NCBI GenBank assembly: GCA_022844475.1
Contig: JALHLR010000031.1
Location: forward strand, 1-46,785
Length of the DNA: 46,785 nt
Origin: Hyphomonadaceae bacterium
GTDB lineage: Bacteria; Pseudomonadota; Alphaproteobacteria; Caulobacterales; Hyphomonadaceae
Direction of reading: 5' to 3'
The translations under genes and the position numbers were made by a program. Of this stretch, positions 37,729-45,180 are shown one piece after another. The first letter of the stretch is position 1; each line of letters starts with the position of its first letter. Below the pieces are notes generated by a model. It worked only from the letters and a program-made list of their open reading frames with translations. It had not been told where the DNA came from and did not search any database.

Positions 37729-37766
37729 CGTCCGCGCCCTGCAGGCCTCCTGCCGGAACGCGGACG
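37729..37766 (-). terminator. Possible terminator of the exported methyltransferase gene
   Basis: CGTCCGCG (37729-37736) pairs with CGCGGACG (37759-37766) around a loop with an inner GCAGG/CCTGC stem. On the minus strand TTGTGTTTCGG follows. It is 27 bases after the stop of the gene ending at 37794. Confidence 0.5.
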
Positions 37767-37793
37767 CGCGTCTTGCTTCCAGGGAAGTGGAGA

Positions 37794-38567
37794 TCAGCCC
37801 GGCTTCCTGAACTTCAGGATGAACTGATCCGTCTTGCCACGGATCGAGGCGTCGAACACACCCTTCGATCCATCATCCGCCGGGTTGTCGAGCACCTGGG
37901 ATTCATCAATGAACGTGAACCCCGCCGCAAGCACCTCGGCTTTCACCTTCGCCATGTCGATGCGATGCTTCTGCGCATCGAAATCGACGCCCCTGGCCGA
38001 CTGGTGATCGAGTACGACATAAAGGCCGCCCGGCTTCAGCGCGCCGTACACGGCCTTGTTCGCGGCGTTGATGTCGAGGTTGCGTCCGGGATTGTGCATG
38101 TCGTGATAGTTCTGGGAGGTCCACACGAGGTCGAGCGGCTCCGGCGCGGGAATCTTCGTGAAGTCGGTAATGACCACCTGCACATTTCCGTAGTTCGCAG
38201 CGTCCGCCGTGATCGCTGCAACAGGCGCCGCAGGCGGCGGTTGGCCTTCGCGCTGAACCGGCGCGCTGGCGAAGACATAGACCTTGCCGGCGGGCCCGAC
38301 GGCCTTGGAGAGAATGCGGGTCATGTAGCCGCCGCCGGGGATGAGCTCGCCGATCTTGTCGCCGGGCGTCAACTCGCCGAACGCCATCATCTCGGCCGGC
38401 TTGCGATCCGCATCCCGCGCCGTGTCCGCCGCCGGACGCGCCGGATCCGCGATCGCGGCGACAATGTGCGCCGAACTCGCCGTCGGCGCCGGCATGGCCG
38501 CCGTCTGGCAAGCAGCAGCGCCTAGCAGGGCCGCCAGCGCCAGCGAACGCATCAGTGTGTTTCGCAT
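37794..38567 (-). CDS. Exported class I SAM-methyltransferase-like lipoprotein
   Basis: 257 residues. GGGAGGAC is well placed before the ATG. Signal with lipobox LGAAAC (Cys20), then a linker of about 30 residues. The core has SAM-binding motif I-like text (GELIPGGGYMTRILSKAVGPAGKVYVF), then VVITDFTKIPAPEPLDLVWTSQNYHDMHN and LKPGGLYVVLDHQSARGVDF, a class I methyltransferase fold. SAM is not expected outside the cytoplasm, so the protein is either a repurposed fold, or the signal is not used as such. The family is known to me from other Alphaproteobacteria; function unknown. Confidence 0.85.
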   Translation of the reverse strand: MRNTLMRSLALAALLGAAACQTAAMPAPTASSAHIVAAIADPARPAADTARDADRKPAEMMAFGELTPGDKIGELIPGGGYMTRILSKAVGPAGKVYVFASAPVQREGQPPPAAPVAAITADAANYGNVQVVITDFTKIPAPEPLDLVWTSQNYHDMHNPGRNLDINAANKAVYGALKPGGLYVVLDHQSARGVDFDAQKHRIDMAKVKAEVLAAGFTFIDESQVLDNPADDGSKGVFDASIRGKTDQFILKFRKPG

Positions 38568-38660
38568 GTGGATGTCCTCCCAATCGCCGCACCGTCGGCG
38601 GCGTTGGAGGAAGAAATAGCCGAACGACAGGCCAGCGACAATTCGAGGTCGCGCGATCGT

Positions 38661-39488
38661 CTATCGGTTGCGGAGAGGAACCATTTGACTCAAACGCCCA
38701 CCCACGCGGATCGGCTCGACGCGAACGGCAAGTCCCGTCCTGTCGTCAGACTCGATATAGACGCCGCACATGGTTGCAGGCCCCTCAGCCGGCGACTTGC
38801 GTTCGACCGGCAGACGCGTCGCGGCGCGCTGGACGAGCGGCCCCTTCTTCATCCCGATCACGCTGTCATAGTCTCCGCACATCCCGGCATCGGTCTGGTA
38901 GGCTGTCCCACCGGGGAGGATTTGCGCGTCTGCCGTCGGCACGTGCGTGTGGGCGCCGATCACGGCGGTCGCACGTCCGTCACAGTAGTGACCCATGATG
39001 TATTTCTCGGCTGTCGCCTCCGCATGGATCTCGACCACCACCGCATCGGCCACCTGCCCAAGCGGACATTCCTCGAGCGCGGACTGGACGCCCTGGATTG
39101 GATCGTCCAGCGACTCCATGAAGGCGGAGCCGTGGATCTGAACGACAAAGACACGCTGCCCCTTCGGCGTCGTGAACAGCTGAGAGCCGCGTCCGGGAAT
39201 GTGCAACGTCCTGGGATAGTTGTAGGGCCGCAGCAACCGCGTCTCGCGCTCGATATAGACGAGGGCTTCCGACTGGTCCCACGAATGATTGCCAAGCGTG
39301 ATGCAGTCGGCGCCCGCATCGAACAGTTCGTTCGCAGTCGACGCGGTGATGCCAAAACCGCCGGCCGCGTTCTCGCCGTTGACGATCGCAAAATCGAGTT
39401 GCAGCTCGGTCTTGATCCGCGGAAGATGCTCGGCGACGGCGGCCCGGCCAGTCCGGCCCACCACGTCACCAAAGAAGGCCAATCGCAT
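38661..39488 (-). CDS. YmdB-type metallophosphoesterase (TIGR00282)
   Basis: 275 residues. AAGGAG is six bases before the ATG. Metal site: FFGDVVGRTGR (Asp8), FAIVNGENAAGGFGI (Asn37-Glu39), TLGNHSWDQ (Asn67-His68), VVEIHAEATAEK (His, Glu) and GAHTHVPTAD (His-x-His). The family, including Bacillus YmdB, hydrolyses cyclic nucleotide 2',3' or 3',5' phosphates and related substrates. The partner gene ymdA/rny is not here. Confidence 0.95.
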   Translation of the reverse strand: MRLAFFGDVVGRTGRAAVAEHLPRIKTELQLDFAIVNGENAAGGFGITASTANELFDAGADCITLGNHSWDQSEALVYIERETRLLRPYNYPRTLHIPGRGSQLFTTPKGQRVFVVQIHGSAFMESLDDPIQGVQSALEECPLGQVADAVVVEIHAEATAEKYIMGHYCDGRATAVIGAHTHVPTADAQILPGGTAYQTDAGMCGDYDSVIGMKKGPLVQRAATRLPVERKSPAEGPATMCGVYIESDDRTGLAVRVEPIRVGGRLSQMVPLRNR

Positions 39489-39569
39489 GCTCACTCCTTG
39501 TCGGACCGGTCTACAGGACCGGCCCGATCAGGGCAAACGCACCTTGCGTCGCAGCGAACTGACAGGCGC

Positions 39570-39998
39570 TCAGTACACCCGCTCGATGCTGTCGACGTCG
39601 TGGATTTTCCCTCCGCGGCAGAAGAAGCTGATCTTCCTGTACATCGGATTCGGCACCGGCTCGCGATAGGCCAGCCGCCCGGGAACGGGGGCGTTCGGCG
39701 CGGTGCGGATTTCGAGGATCAGCGTGTCGCCGGTCGAGGCATCCGAGCGGAGCACGATCGCCGTATCCGTCGCTTCGGCAAGCCGGACGTCGACCTGAAG
39801 TTCGCGCGGCGCACGGCTGGTTCCGGGCATGTGGTTCACCCACGCCGAAGCTTCGGCAATCCGGTGCGGACAGGCCATCTGGGCGAGCGCCTGGCCGGTG
39901 GTTTTTGGGCCAGAGCCGCCGCCCTCTGGCGGAGCGGGGGCAAGGCAGGCGGAAAGCGCCACGGTGCAAAGGACCGGCAGGACGATGATTTTCAGCAC
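39570..39998 (-). CDS. Small lipoprotein of unknown function
   Basis: 142 residues from the GTG at 39998, six bases after GGAG; the frame extends upstream to 40136 without a signal. The signal ends with ALSAC (Cys18). The mature region is Pro-rich at first (LAPAPPEGGGSGPK), then ALAQMACPHRIAEASAWVNHMPG and a beta-rich half with DVRLAEATDTAIVLRSD, LEIRTAPNAPVPGRLAYREPVPNPMYRKISFFC; one pair of cysteines could form a disulfide. No family recognised. Confidence 0.72.
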   Translation of the reverse strand: MLKIIVLPVLCTVALSACLAPAPPEGGGSGPKTTGQALAQMACPHRIAEASAWVNHMPGTSRAPRELQVDVRLAEATDTAIVLRSDASTGDTLILEIRTAPNAPVPGRLAYREPVPNPMYRKISFFCRGGKIHDVDSIERVY

Positions 39999-40004
39999 AT
40001 ATGT

Positions 40005-40017
40005 CTCCGAATCGGAG
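40005..40017 (-). promoter_or_regulatory. Hairpin holding the ribosome-binding site of the 39570-39998 gene
   Basis: CTCCG (40005-40009) and CGGAG (40013-40017) form a five-base stem around three bases. On the minus strand the GGAG of the Shine-Dalgarno is the 3' arm of this stem, so translation may be repressed unless the stem is opened. The stem is short. Confidence 0.35.
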
Positions 40018-40214
40018 CCCAATCCTATCACGAGCCGATTTAACGCCGGATCGGAGCGTTTCGACGCGATTTTCCGCAGCTGGAAGTAACCGATCTGCCG
40101 TTTCGATCGTACAGATGTGAACGGTAGCAGTCGCACCGGATGGCTGCACGCGCTAGAATTCTATTGTCCACGAGCGGATAACCGCCCGGACGCCAAGGAA
40201 AGGGACGACGCGAG

Positions 40215-41222
40215 ATGGACCTGAAGTTCCGCCGCAATCCGGATTACGAGACGCTGCGCGATGAGATCACGTCTGAGCGCATGTTCATGGATCGCCGTCA
40301 CATCCTGTCGGCAGCCGGCTTTCTTGGCGCGGGCTCCATCCTCGGCGCATTGCCGGCCTGTTCCGAACCCGAGCAGACGCCGACCGCCCCCGCAACGGCC
40401 GGCGGCCACCCAGCGCCCGGCGCGGCGCTGACGGCTAAGAAGACAGCCTTCGCTGTCGCCGGCGGAGCCACAGTCGAGGAGGCCTTCACGGGCTACTGCA
40501 ATTTCTACGAGTTCGGGACCAATAAGGAAGACCCGCCGCGTTACGCGAACCTCATGAAGGTGTCGCCCTGGCAGGTAACCGTCGAAGGCGAAACAGACGC
40601 GCCAGGCGCGTATGCGCTAAAGGACCTGATTGATTATTCCAAACTCGAAGAGCGCGTCTATCGCCACCGCTGCGTCGAGGCATGGTCGATGGTGGTGCCT
40701 TGGGTGGGCGTGCCGATGCACAGCGTGTTGTCGAAGCTGAAGCCGAAGTCGACGGCCAAGTTCGTGCAGTTCGAAACCTATCTCAACAAGAAGGAAATGC
40801 CTGGGACGAACCGTCCCTCGTTGCAGTGGCCCTATGTCGAGGGCCTGCGCATGGACGAGGCAAACCACGACCTCACGCTGTTCGCCGTTGGCGCCTACGG
40901 CAAGGCGTTGCAGAAACAGAACGGCGCGCCGCTGCGCACGGTGATCCCCTGGAAGTACGGCTTCAAGGCCACCAAATCGATCGTCAAGATCCGCTTCCTC
41001 GCGACCCAGCCGGGCACAGCGTGGAATAAGGCCAACGCCAACGAGTACGGCTTCTACTCCAACGTGAACCCGAACGTCTCGCACCCGCGCTGGAGCCAGG
41101 CATCGGAGCGCGTGATTGGCGGCAAGGGCGGCTTCAACGAGCGCCGCGACACCGAGATGTTCAATGGCTATCAGCAGGTCGCATCTCTCTACGCCGGCAT
41201 GGACCTGAAAAAGAACTACTGA
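40215..41222 (+). CDS. msrP: Protein-methionine-sulfoxide reductase catalytic subunit MsrP
   Basis: 335 residues. Tat-type signal: DRRHILSAAGFLGAGSILGALPAC around residues 26-49. Molybdenum-pterin site with Cys153 in YRHRCVEAWSMVVPWVGVP, the SUOX-fold core of YedY/MsrP (FQFETYLNKKEMPGT, SLQWPYVEGLRMDEA). It repairs methionine sulfoxide in periplasmic proteins using electrons from MsrQ, which follows 19 bases downstream. Upstream, AAGGAAAGGG is about 10-15 bases before the ATG. The molybdenum cofactor requires the Mo-pterin path. Confidence 0.97.
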   Translation: MDLKFRRNPDYETLRDEITSERMFMDRRHILSAAGFLGAGSILGALPACSEPEQTPTAPATAGGHPAPGAALTAKKTAFAVAGGATVEEAFTGYCNFYEFGTNKEDPPRYANLMKVSPWQVTVEGETDAPGAYALKDLIDYSKLEERVYRHRCVEAWSMVVPWVGVPMHSVLSKLKPKSTAKFVQFETYLNKKEMPGTNRPSLQWPYVEGLRMDEANHDLTLFAVGAYGKALQKQNGAPLRTVIPWKYGFKATKSIVKIRFLATQPGTAWNKANANEYGFYSNVNPNVSHPRWSQASERVIGGKGGFNERRDTEMFNGYQQVASLYAGMDLKKNY

Positions 41223-41241
41223 CCGGGCCGAGGCAGACACG

Positions 41242-41892
41242 ATGGCCCACAGCCCTCTCCTGCGCGCATTCGGCAAGCACTGGCTGAAGCCGCTGACGCT
41301 CGTCGCTCTGATCGCGCCGCTGGCGTGGCTGGCTTACCAGTGGGCGCTGATGCTCGCCGGCCTGCCCAACGACATGGGTTGGAATGTCGGCCAGTGGACG
41401 CACCGCTATCTCGGCGACACAGCGATCCGCGTTCTTCTCGTCACGCTGGCCATCAGCCCGATCCGCGACATCACCGGCTGGGGCCCGATCGCGATTATCC
41501 GTCGCCGCGTCGGGCTCGCGGCCTTCTTCTACACGGCGCTGCATCTACTCGCCTATTTCTGGCTCGACAGGAACTGGTCGCTGCCCGGCCTGATCGAAGA
41601 CGTGACGCTTCGCACCTATATCATGCTCGGCATGGCGGCGCTTACGCTGATGATCCCACTGGCGCTCACGTCGAACAATTCCTCGATCAAGAAGCTCGGT
41701 CGCAAAACATGGGACAGGCTGCACTGGTTGACCTATCCGGTGGCGATCCTGGCGGTGGCGCACAACCTCCTGATGGTGAAGATCGTGGAGGGCAATCCGA
41801 CCATTCACGCCGTGATCCTCGGCGTGCTCCTGCTCTGGCGCGTCGGACGATGGGTGATCGGCAAGTTCAAGCCGGCCCAAGTCGCAACCTAG
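41242..41892 (+). CDS. msrQ: Heme-binding membrane subunit MsrQ
   Basis: 216 residues with about six membrane segments (PLTLVALIAPLAWLAYQWALMLAG, IRVLLVTLAISPIRDITGW, RVGLAAFFYTALHLLAYFWL, YIMLGMAALTLMIPLALTS, LHWLTYPVAILAVAHNLLMVK, HAVILGVLLLWRVGRW) and paired histidines (ALHLLAYF, LHWL, AVAHNLL) that bind b-type heme. It carries electrons from the respiratory chain to MsrP. The stop CTAG is shared with the convergent HNH gene. Confidence 0.95.
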   Translation: MAHSPLLRAFGKHWLKPLTLVALIAPLAWLAYQWALMLAGLPNDMGWNVGQWTHRYLGDTAIRVLLVTLAISPIRDITGWGPIAIIRRRVGLAAFFYTALHLLAYFWLDRNWSLPGLIEDVTLRTYIMLGMAALTLMIPLALTSNNSSIKKLGRKTWDRLHWLTYPVAILAVAHNLLMVKIVEGNPTIHAVILGVLLLWRVGRWVIGKFKPAQVAT

Positions 41893-42167
41893 CCGTTCGG
41901 CTTCCAGCTATCACCCTTGCGCTTGTTGCAGCGCGCATGCGCAAGCTGGATATTCGCCGGCGCGTCGCCGCCGCCCTTCGCGCGCGGACGGATATGGTCG
42001 AAGGTCGGGCGCGCCTTCTTCCAGATCGTCGCGTGCGGAACATCGAACCGCCCGCGTGGGATCGCCTCGCCGCAGATGGCGCAGCGGCCGTCCTGTTTCG
42101 TCCAGAGATCGTCGAACAGGCTCAGACGCCGAGTTCCTTTGGCAAGCTCCATCCGCGTCGTGCGCAT
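41889..42167 (-). CDS. HNH endonuclease family protein, small
   Basis: 92 residues from the ATG at 42167 (an alternative ATG at 42152). A complete small HNH/zinc-ribbon motif: CAICGEAIP, then FDHIRPRAKGGGDAPANIQLAHARCNKRKGD, with the second zinc knuckle being the single Cys in HARCN. Its N-terminus overlaps the end of folD by some 45 bases in another frame. Cellular HNH proteins of this size act as nicking or repair nucleases; no phage or intron elements are near. Confidence 0.82.
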   Translation of the reverse strand: MRTTRMELAKGTRRLSLFDDLWTKQDGRCAICGEAIPRGRFDVPHATIWKKARPTFDHIRPRAKGGGDAPANIQLAHARCNKRKGDSWKPNG

Positions 42168-43015
42168 GCGGCGAGAACGGTGTTGCGCAGCAGGCAGGCA
42201 ACGGTCATCAGGCCGACGCCGCCGGGCACGGGCGTGATCCAGCTGGCGATCTCACGGCATTCGTCAAAGTGAGCATCGCCCACGACGCGCGTCCTGCCCT
42301 CGCCCTTCTCGGGCGCCGGAATCCGGTTGATGCCGACATCGATGACGACGGCGCCGGGCTTCACCCAGTCGCCGCGTACCATGTTCGGGCGGCCCACCGC
42401 TGGAACAAGAATGTCGGCGGTGCGGCAGAACTCAGCCAGGTTCGCTGTCTTCGAATGAGCGATCGTGACGGTGCAGCTCTCGGCGAGGAAGAGCATGGCC
42501 GCCGGCTTGCCCACCAGGATGGACCGACCGATGACGACGACATGCTTGCCGGCGAGATCGTCGCCCAGCGCGTGCTTCGCCATGATCACGCAGCCAGTCG
42601 GCGTGCAGGGCCGCAGGCCAGGCTTGCCCAAGAAGAGACGGCCGGCTGAAAGCTCGGTGAGACCATCGACATCCTTGGCGGGATCGATCTTCTCCAGCGC
42701 CTTCGCTTCGTCGAGGCCCCTGGGCAGGGGCAGCTGCAGCAGGATGCCATCCACTTCCGAATCGGCGCTGAGGCCGGTCAGTTCAGCCTCGATCTCGGCC
42801 TGCGTCGCGGACGCCGGAAAGCGCTTCGTGATCGAGCGCATGCCCGCGGCTTCGGTCTTCTCGCCCTTGGATTTCACGTACAGCGCGCTCGCCGGATCAT
42901 CGCCCACAAGGACCACGGCAAGGCACGGCTTGCCCGGCAGTTTCGCGACGGCGGCGGCGACTGCATCTCGCACCATTTCCGAGACGATCTTCCCGTCGAT
43001 CAACTCAGCCGGCAT
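42122..43015 (-). CDS. folD: Bifunctional methylenetetrahydrofolate dehydrogenase/cyclohydrolase FolD
   Basis: 297 residues. The catalytic Tyr46-x-x-x-Lys50 (ALYVKSKGEK) and GILLQLPLPRG (Gln94) are visible, as are DVDGLTELSAGRL, PCTPTGCVIM and the NADP-binding VVVIGRSILVGKPAAMLFL. The C-terminal PVPGGVGLMTVACLLRNTV is standard. The protein interconverts methylene- and formyl-tetrahydrofolate. It overlaps yggU by 11 bases and the HNH gene by some 45 bases. Confidence 0.97.
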   Translation of the reverse strand: MPAELIDGKIVSEMVRDAVAAAVAKLPGKPCLAVVLVGDDPASALYVKSKGEKTEAAGMRSITKRFPASATQAEIEAELTGLSADSEVDGILLQLPLPRGLDEAKALEKIDPAKDVDGLTELSAGRLFLGKPGLRPCTPTGCVIMAKHALGDDLAGKHVVVIGRSILVGKPAAMLFLAESCTVTIAHSKTANLAEFCRTADILVPAVGRPNMVRGDWVKPGAVVIDVGINRIPAPEKGEGRTRVVGDAHFDECREIASWITPVPGGVGLMTVACLLRNTVLAACARRGWSLPKELGV

Positions 43016-43325
43016 TCGCCTCTCCCGTCAGCGTCTCAAGCGCTGCCGCTATAGACGGCCCCGCGGAGATTCGCACCGTCTTGATTCGCTGGGTCTCGCC
43101 CTTCTCCACCGATACGGCGGATTTCGAAACGCCGAGCGCCTTGGCCAGTAACTGCTCGACCGCGGCGTTGGCCTTGCCCTTTTCGGGAACGGCGCGAACG
43201 CGAAGCTTCAGGAAAGCCTGGCCTGCAGCGTCCTCGCCCCGACCCTCGATCGCGTCCTTCGAGGCGCCAGGCTGGACGCGAACGCGAAGCTCCGCCCTGC
43301 CTGCAACCAGTCGCCAGCTGCTCAG
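43005..43325 (-). CDS. yggU: DUF167 family protein (YggU)
   Basis: About 106 residues. RAELRVRVQPGASKDAIEG, FLKLRVRAVPEKGKANAAVEQLLAKALGVSKSAVSVEKGETQRIKTVRI is the DUF167 core. There is no ATG, GTG or TTG in frame near the expected start; the likely start is a CTG at 43325, which overlaps the yggT stop as CTGA, the same four-base overlap expected of a coupled gene. The next in-frame standard start upstream lies at 43451, deep inside yggT. The protein function is not known. Confidence 0.85.
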   Translation of the reverse strand: MSSWRLVAGRAELRVRVQPGASKDAIEGRGEDAAGQAFLKLRVRAVPEKGKANAAVEQLLAKALGVSKSAVSVEKGETQRIKTVRISAGPSIAAALETLTGEANAG

Positions 43326-43630
43326 AACGGAACCAGTGAGATCAGCCGGGGAAGCGCATAGCCTTGCAGGAAGCCGATGATCAGGATCAGCGCGAACAAC
43401 GACAGGTCCAGCGCCCCGATGCGCGGCAGGATGCGGCGCAACGGCCGGCACAGCGGGTCAACAATGCTGCCGCAGAACTGCATGATCTGCCGGGTTGTCG
43501 GATTGTACTGCTGCACCACGCCGCCGATGATCAGCCAGCCCATCACCACATAGACGATGATGACGATCTGCAGCAGCCAGAGAACCGGCGAAATGAAATA
43601 GACGAAAAGGGCGCCCAGCAGTTCTCTCAT
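43322..43630 (-). CDS. yggT: YggT family membrane protein
   Basis: 102 residues with two membrane segments: VYFISPVLWLLQIVIIVYVVMGWLIIGGVV and LDLSLFALILIIGFLQGYALPRLI, joined by the characteristic CGSIVDPLCRPLRRILPRIG. It is a small YggT protein, linked to osmotic or potassium tolerance and to cell division. First of the yggT-yggU-folD group. Confidence 0.93.
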   Translation of the reverse strand: MRELLGALFVYFISPVLWLLQIVIIVYVVMGWLIIGGVVQQYNPTTRQIMQFCGSIVDPLCRPLRRILPRIGALDLSLFALILIIGFLQGYALPRLISLVPF

Positions 43631-44015
43631 GTCAAACTCCCGTCCAGCTGCGCACCGGGCGCCTGCCCTGACCTAGCTCATTTCGTGAAAGATAGGATAC
43701 CCCGGGTAAACGCTTGGGAAATGCCGGAATGTCGGAAAATTGGTGGAGCCGAGGTCCGCAAGGCCATCAATGGAGGATATTGGTTTCTTGCGAGTTTTCT
43801 TGCGACACCCCGCGATTTACCCCCTTCCCGGTCAATCGGCGGGAATGGAATGGCCGCGCCTGCCCATGCCGCCCTTTTGGCCGTTGTGGCGCTCACCCGA
43901 AACAACCTTGGGCAGGAGAATGCGAGGCCTGCACCCACGCCCCCCCCCCGCGCTATGGACTTGTTCTATGCCTTGCCGACAACTTCAGGACAGAAAGAAC
44001 AAGCGGGAGATAGGA
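43631..44015. other. Leader region of the second secreted paralogue, with a C10 tract
   Basis: The 385-base divergent gap between yggT and the gene at 44016 holds a run of ten C residues at 43940-43949. No gene is supported here; several short open frames look like shadows. The C10 tract is 66 bases before the ATG. Confidence 0.5.
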
Positions 44016-45044
44016 ATGTCGATCTTGAGGTTATTCGGGCTGTCGATTGTTCTCATGGCATGCCCGACTGCCGTCGGCCAGCAACGACCGGATCTGACCG
44101 GTACCTGGACCAACGCGTCGCTGACCACTCTCAACCGTCCGGCGGGCATCGACAAGTTGATCCTTAGCAAGACTGAAGCCGATGCTCTTGTCGCCAGAAT
44201 CAATATCGCCGGGTTTGCCCCCGAGGGCGCGCCGACCGAGGATTTCAGCAATCCGGATGCCGGAGCGCCCGCAAGGGGCGGTGCTGACTTCGGCGTGAAG
44301 GCTTATGACCAGTTCTGGGTAGCGCCAGGAGAACAGCTCGCTCTGGTGAAAGGCGAGTTCAGGTCGTCCTATGTAGTTGATCCACCGAACGGTCGCGTTC
44401 CGATGCGCGCAGAATACGCCAGCCAGCGGCCAACCTCCACTCGCTACGTAACTGGCGTTGGCGGCAACGAGGGACCGGAAGCGCCGCCGCTCTCGGAACG
44501 ATGCTTGATCGGATTCGGGAACACCGGCGGCCCTGGTATGCTGAGCACATTGTACAACAATACCTATCAGATCGTGCAGGCGCCGCGCCATGTGATGATC
44601 CTGGTGGAGATGGTGCATGATGCCCGCATCGTGCCGACATTCGATTCTGCACCAGAAGCACGCCGAGCTCACCGACCAGATGCGATGAAGCCTTGGCTAG
44701 GCGATAGCGTCGGCTGGTATGAGGGCGGCACATTGGTGGTAGAAACAATCAACATCCACCCGGCGCAGGTTATGGCGAGCGCTGTACCGGTGTCTCCATC
44801 GGGCAAGGTCACCGAACGGTTCACCCGTATTGCCGATGGCGAGATATTCTACGAATTCTCGGTCGACGATCCAGCGATATACTCAACCCTCTGGCGGGCG
44901 GAGCTTAGCTTCTACGCCACAAAGGAGCAGGTCCACGAGTATGCCTGCCACGAGGGCAACCACGCCATGGCAGGCATTCTCGGAGGAGCGCGTCAGCTCG
45001 AACGTGAGAATGTCGCCGCTGCAGGCACCAATATCCGGCGCTGA
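44016..45044 (+). CDS. Secreted protein of an uncharacterised family, copy 2
   Basis: 342 residues. GGGAGATAGGA precedes the ATG at 44016, which starts directly with the signal peptide (LRLFGLSIVLMACPTAVGQ). The mature part starts RPDLTGTWTNAS and has the family's features: PPNGRVPM, PPLSERCLIGFGNTGGPGML, RRAHRPDAMKPWLGDSVGWYEGGTLVVETINIHP, PSGKVTERFTRIADGEIFYEFSVDDPAIYSTLWRAEL and HEYACHEGNHAMAGILGGAR. Cys in SERC and YACHE could pair. It is the paralogue of 32057-32980. Upstream frame to 43740 is not coding. Followed by the TonB receptor on the other strand. Confidence 0.88.
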   Translation: MSILRLFGLSIVLMACPTAVGQQRPDLTGTWTNASLTTLNRPAGIDKLILSKTEADALVARINIAGFAPEGAPTEDFSNPDAGAPARGGADFGVKAYDQFWVAPGEQLALVKGEFRSSYVVDPPNGRVPMRAEYASQRPTSTRYVTGVGGNEGPEAPPLSERCLIGFGNTGGPGMLSTLYNNTYQIVQAPRHVMILVEMVHDARIVPTFDSAPEARRAHRPDAMKPWLGDSVGWYEGGTLVVETINIHPAQVMASAVPVSPSGKVTERFTRIADGEIFYEFSVDDPAIYSTLWRAELSFYATKEQVHEYACHEGNHAMAGILGGARQLERENVAAAGTNIRR

Positions 45045-45180
45045 GTGCCGGATGACTGACGCACGCTCCGACACCCGCTGGAGGCAAGCTAGACCCCTTG
45101 CCGAGTCTGGATCGCCTGAACATCAAGAATACAAGACCATGAGGCGCGGAGACCTTCGCCGATCTTCGGGTCGCGCAGGC

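Noticed and set aside
40001..40214. tRNA or riboswitch in the msrP leader
   Set aside because: No cloverleaf or known aptamer pattern could be drawn; only the short ribosome-binding-site hairpin is supported.
41889..42167. Homing endonuclease or phage HNH
   Set aside because: No intron, intein, terminase or portal genes near; the gene lies among housekeeping genes.
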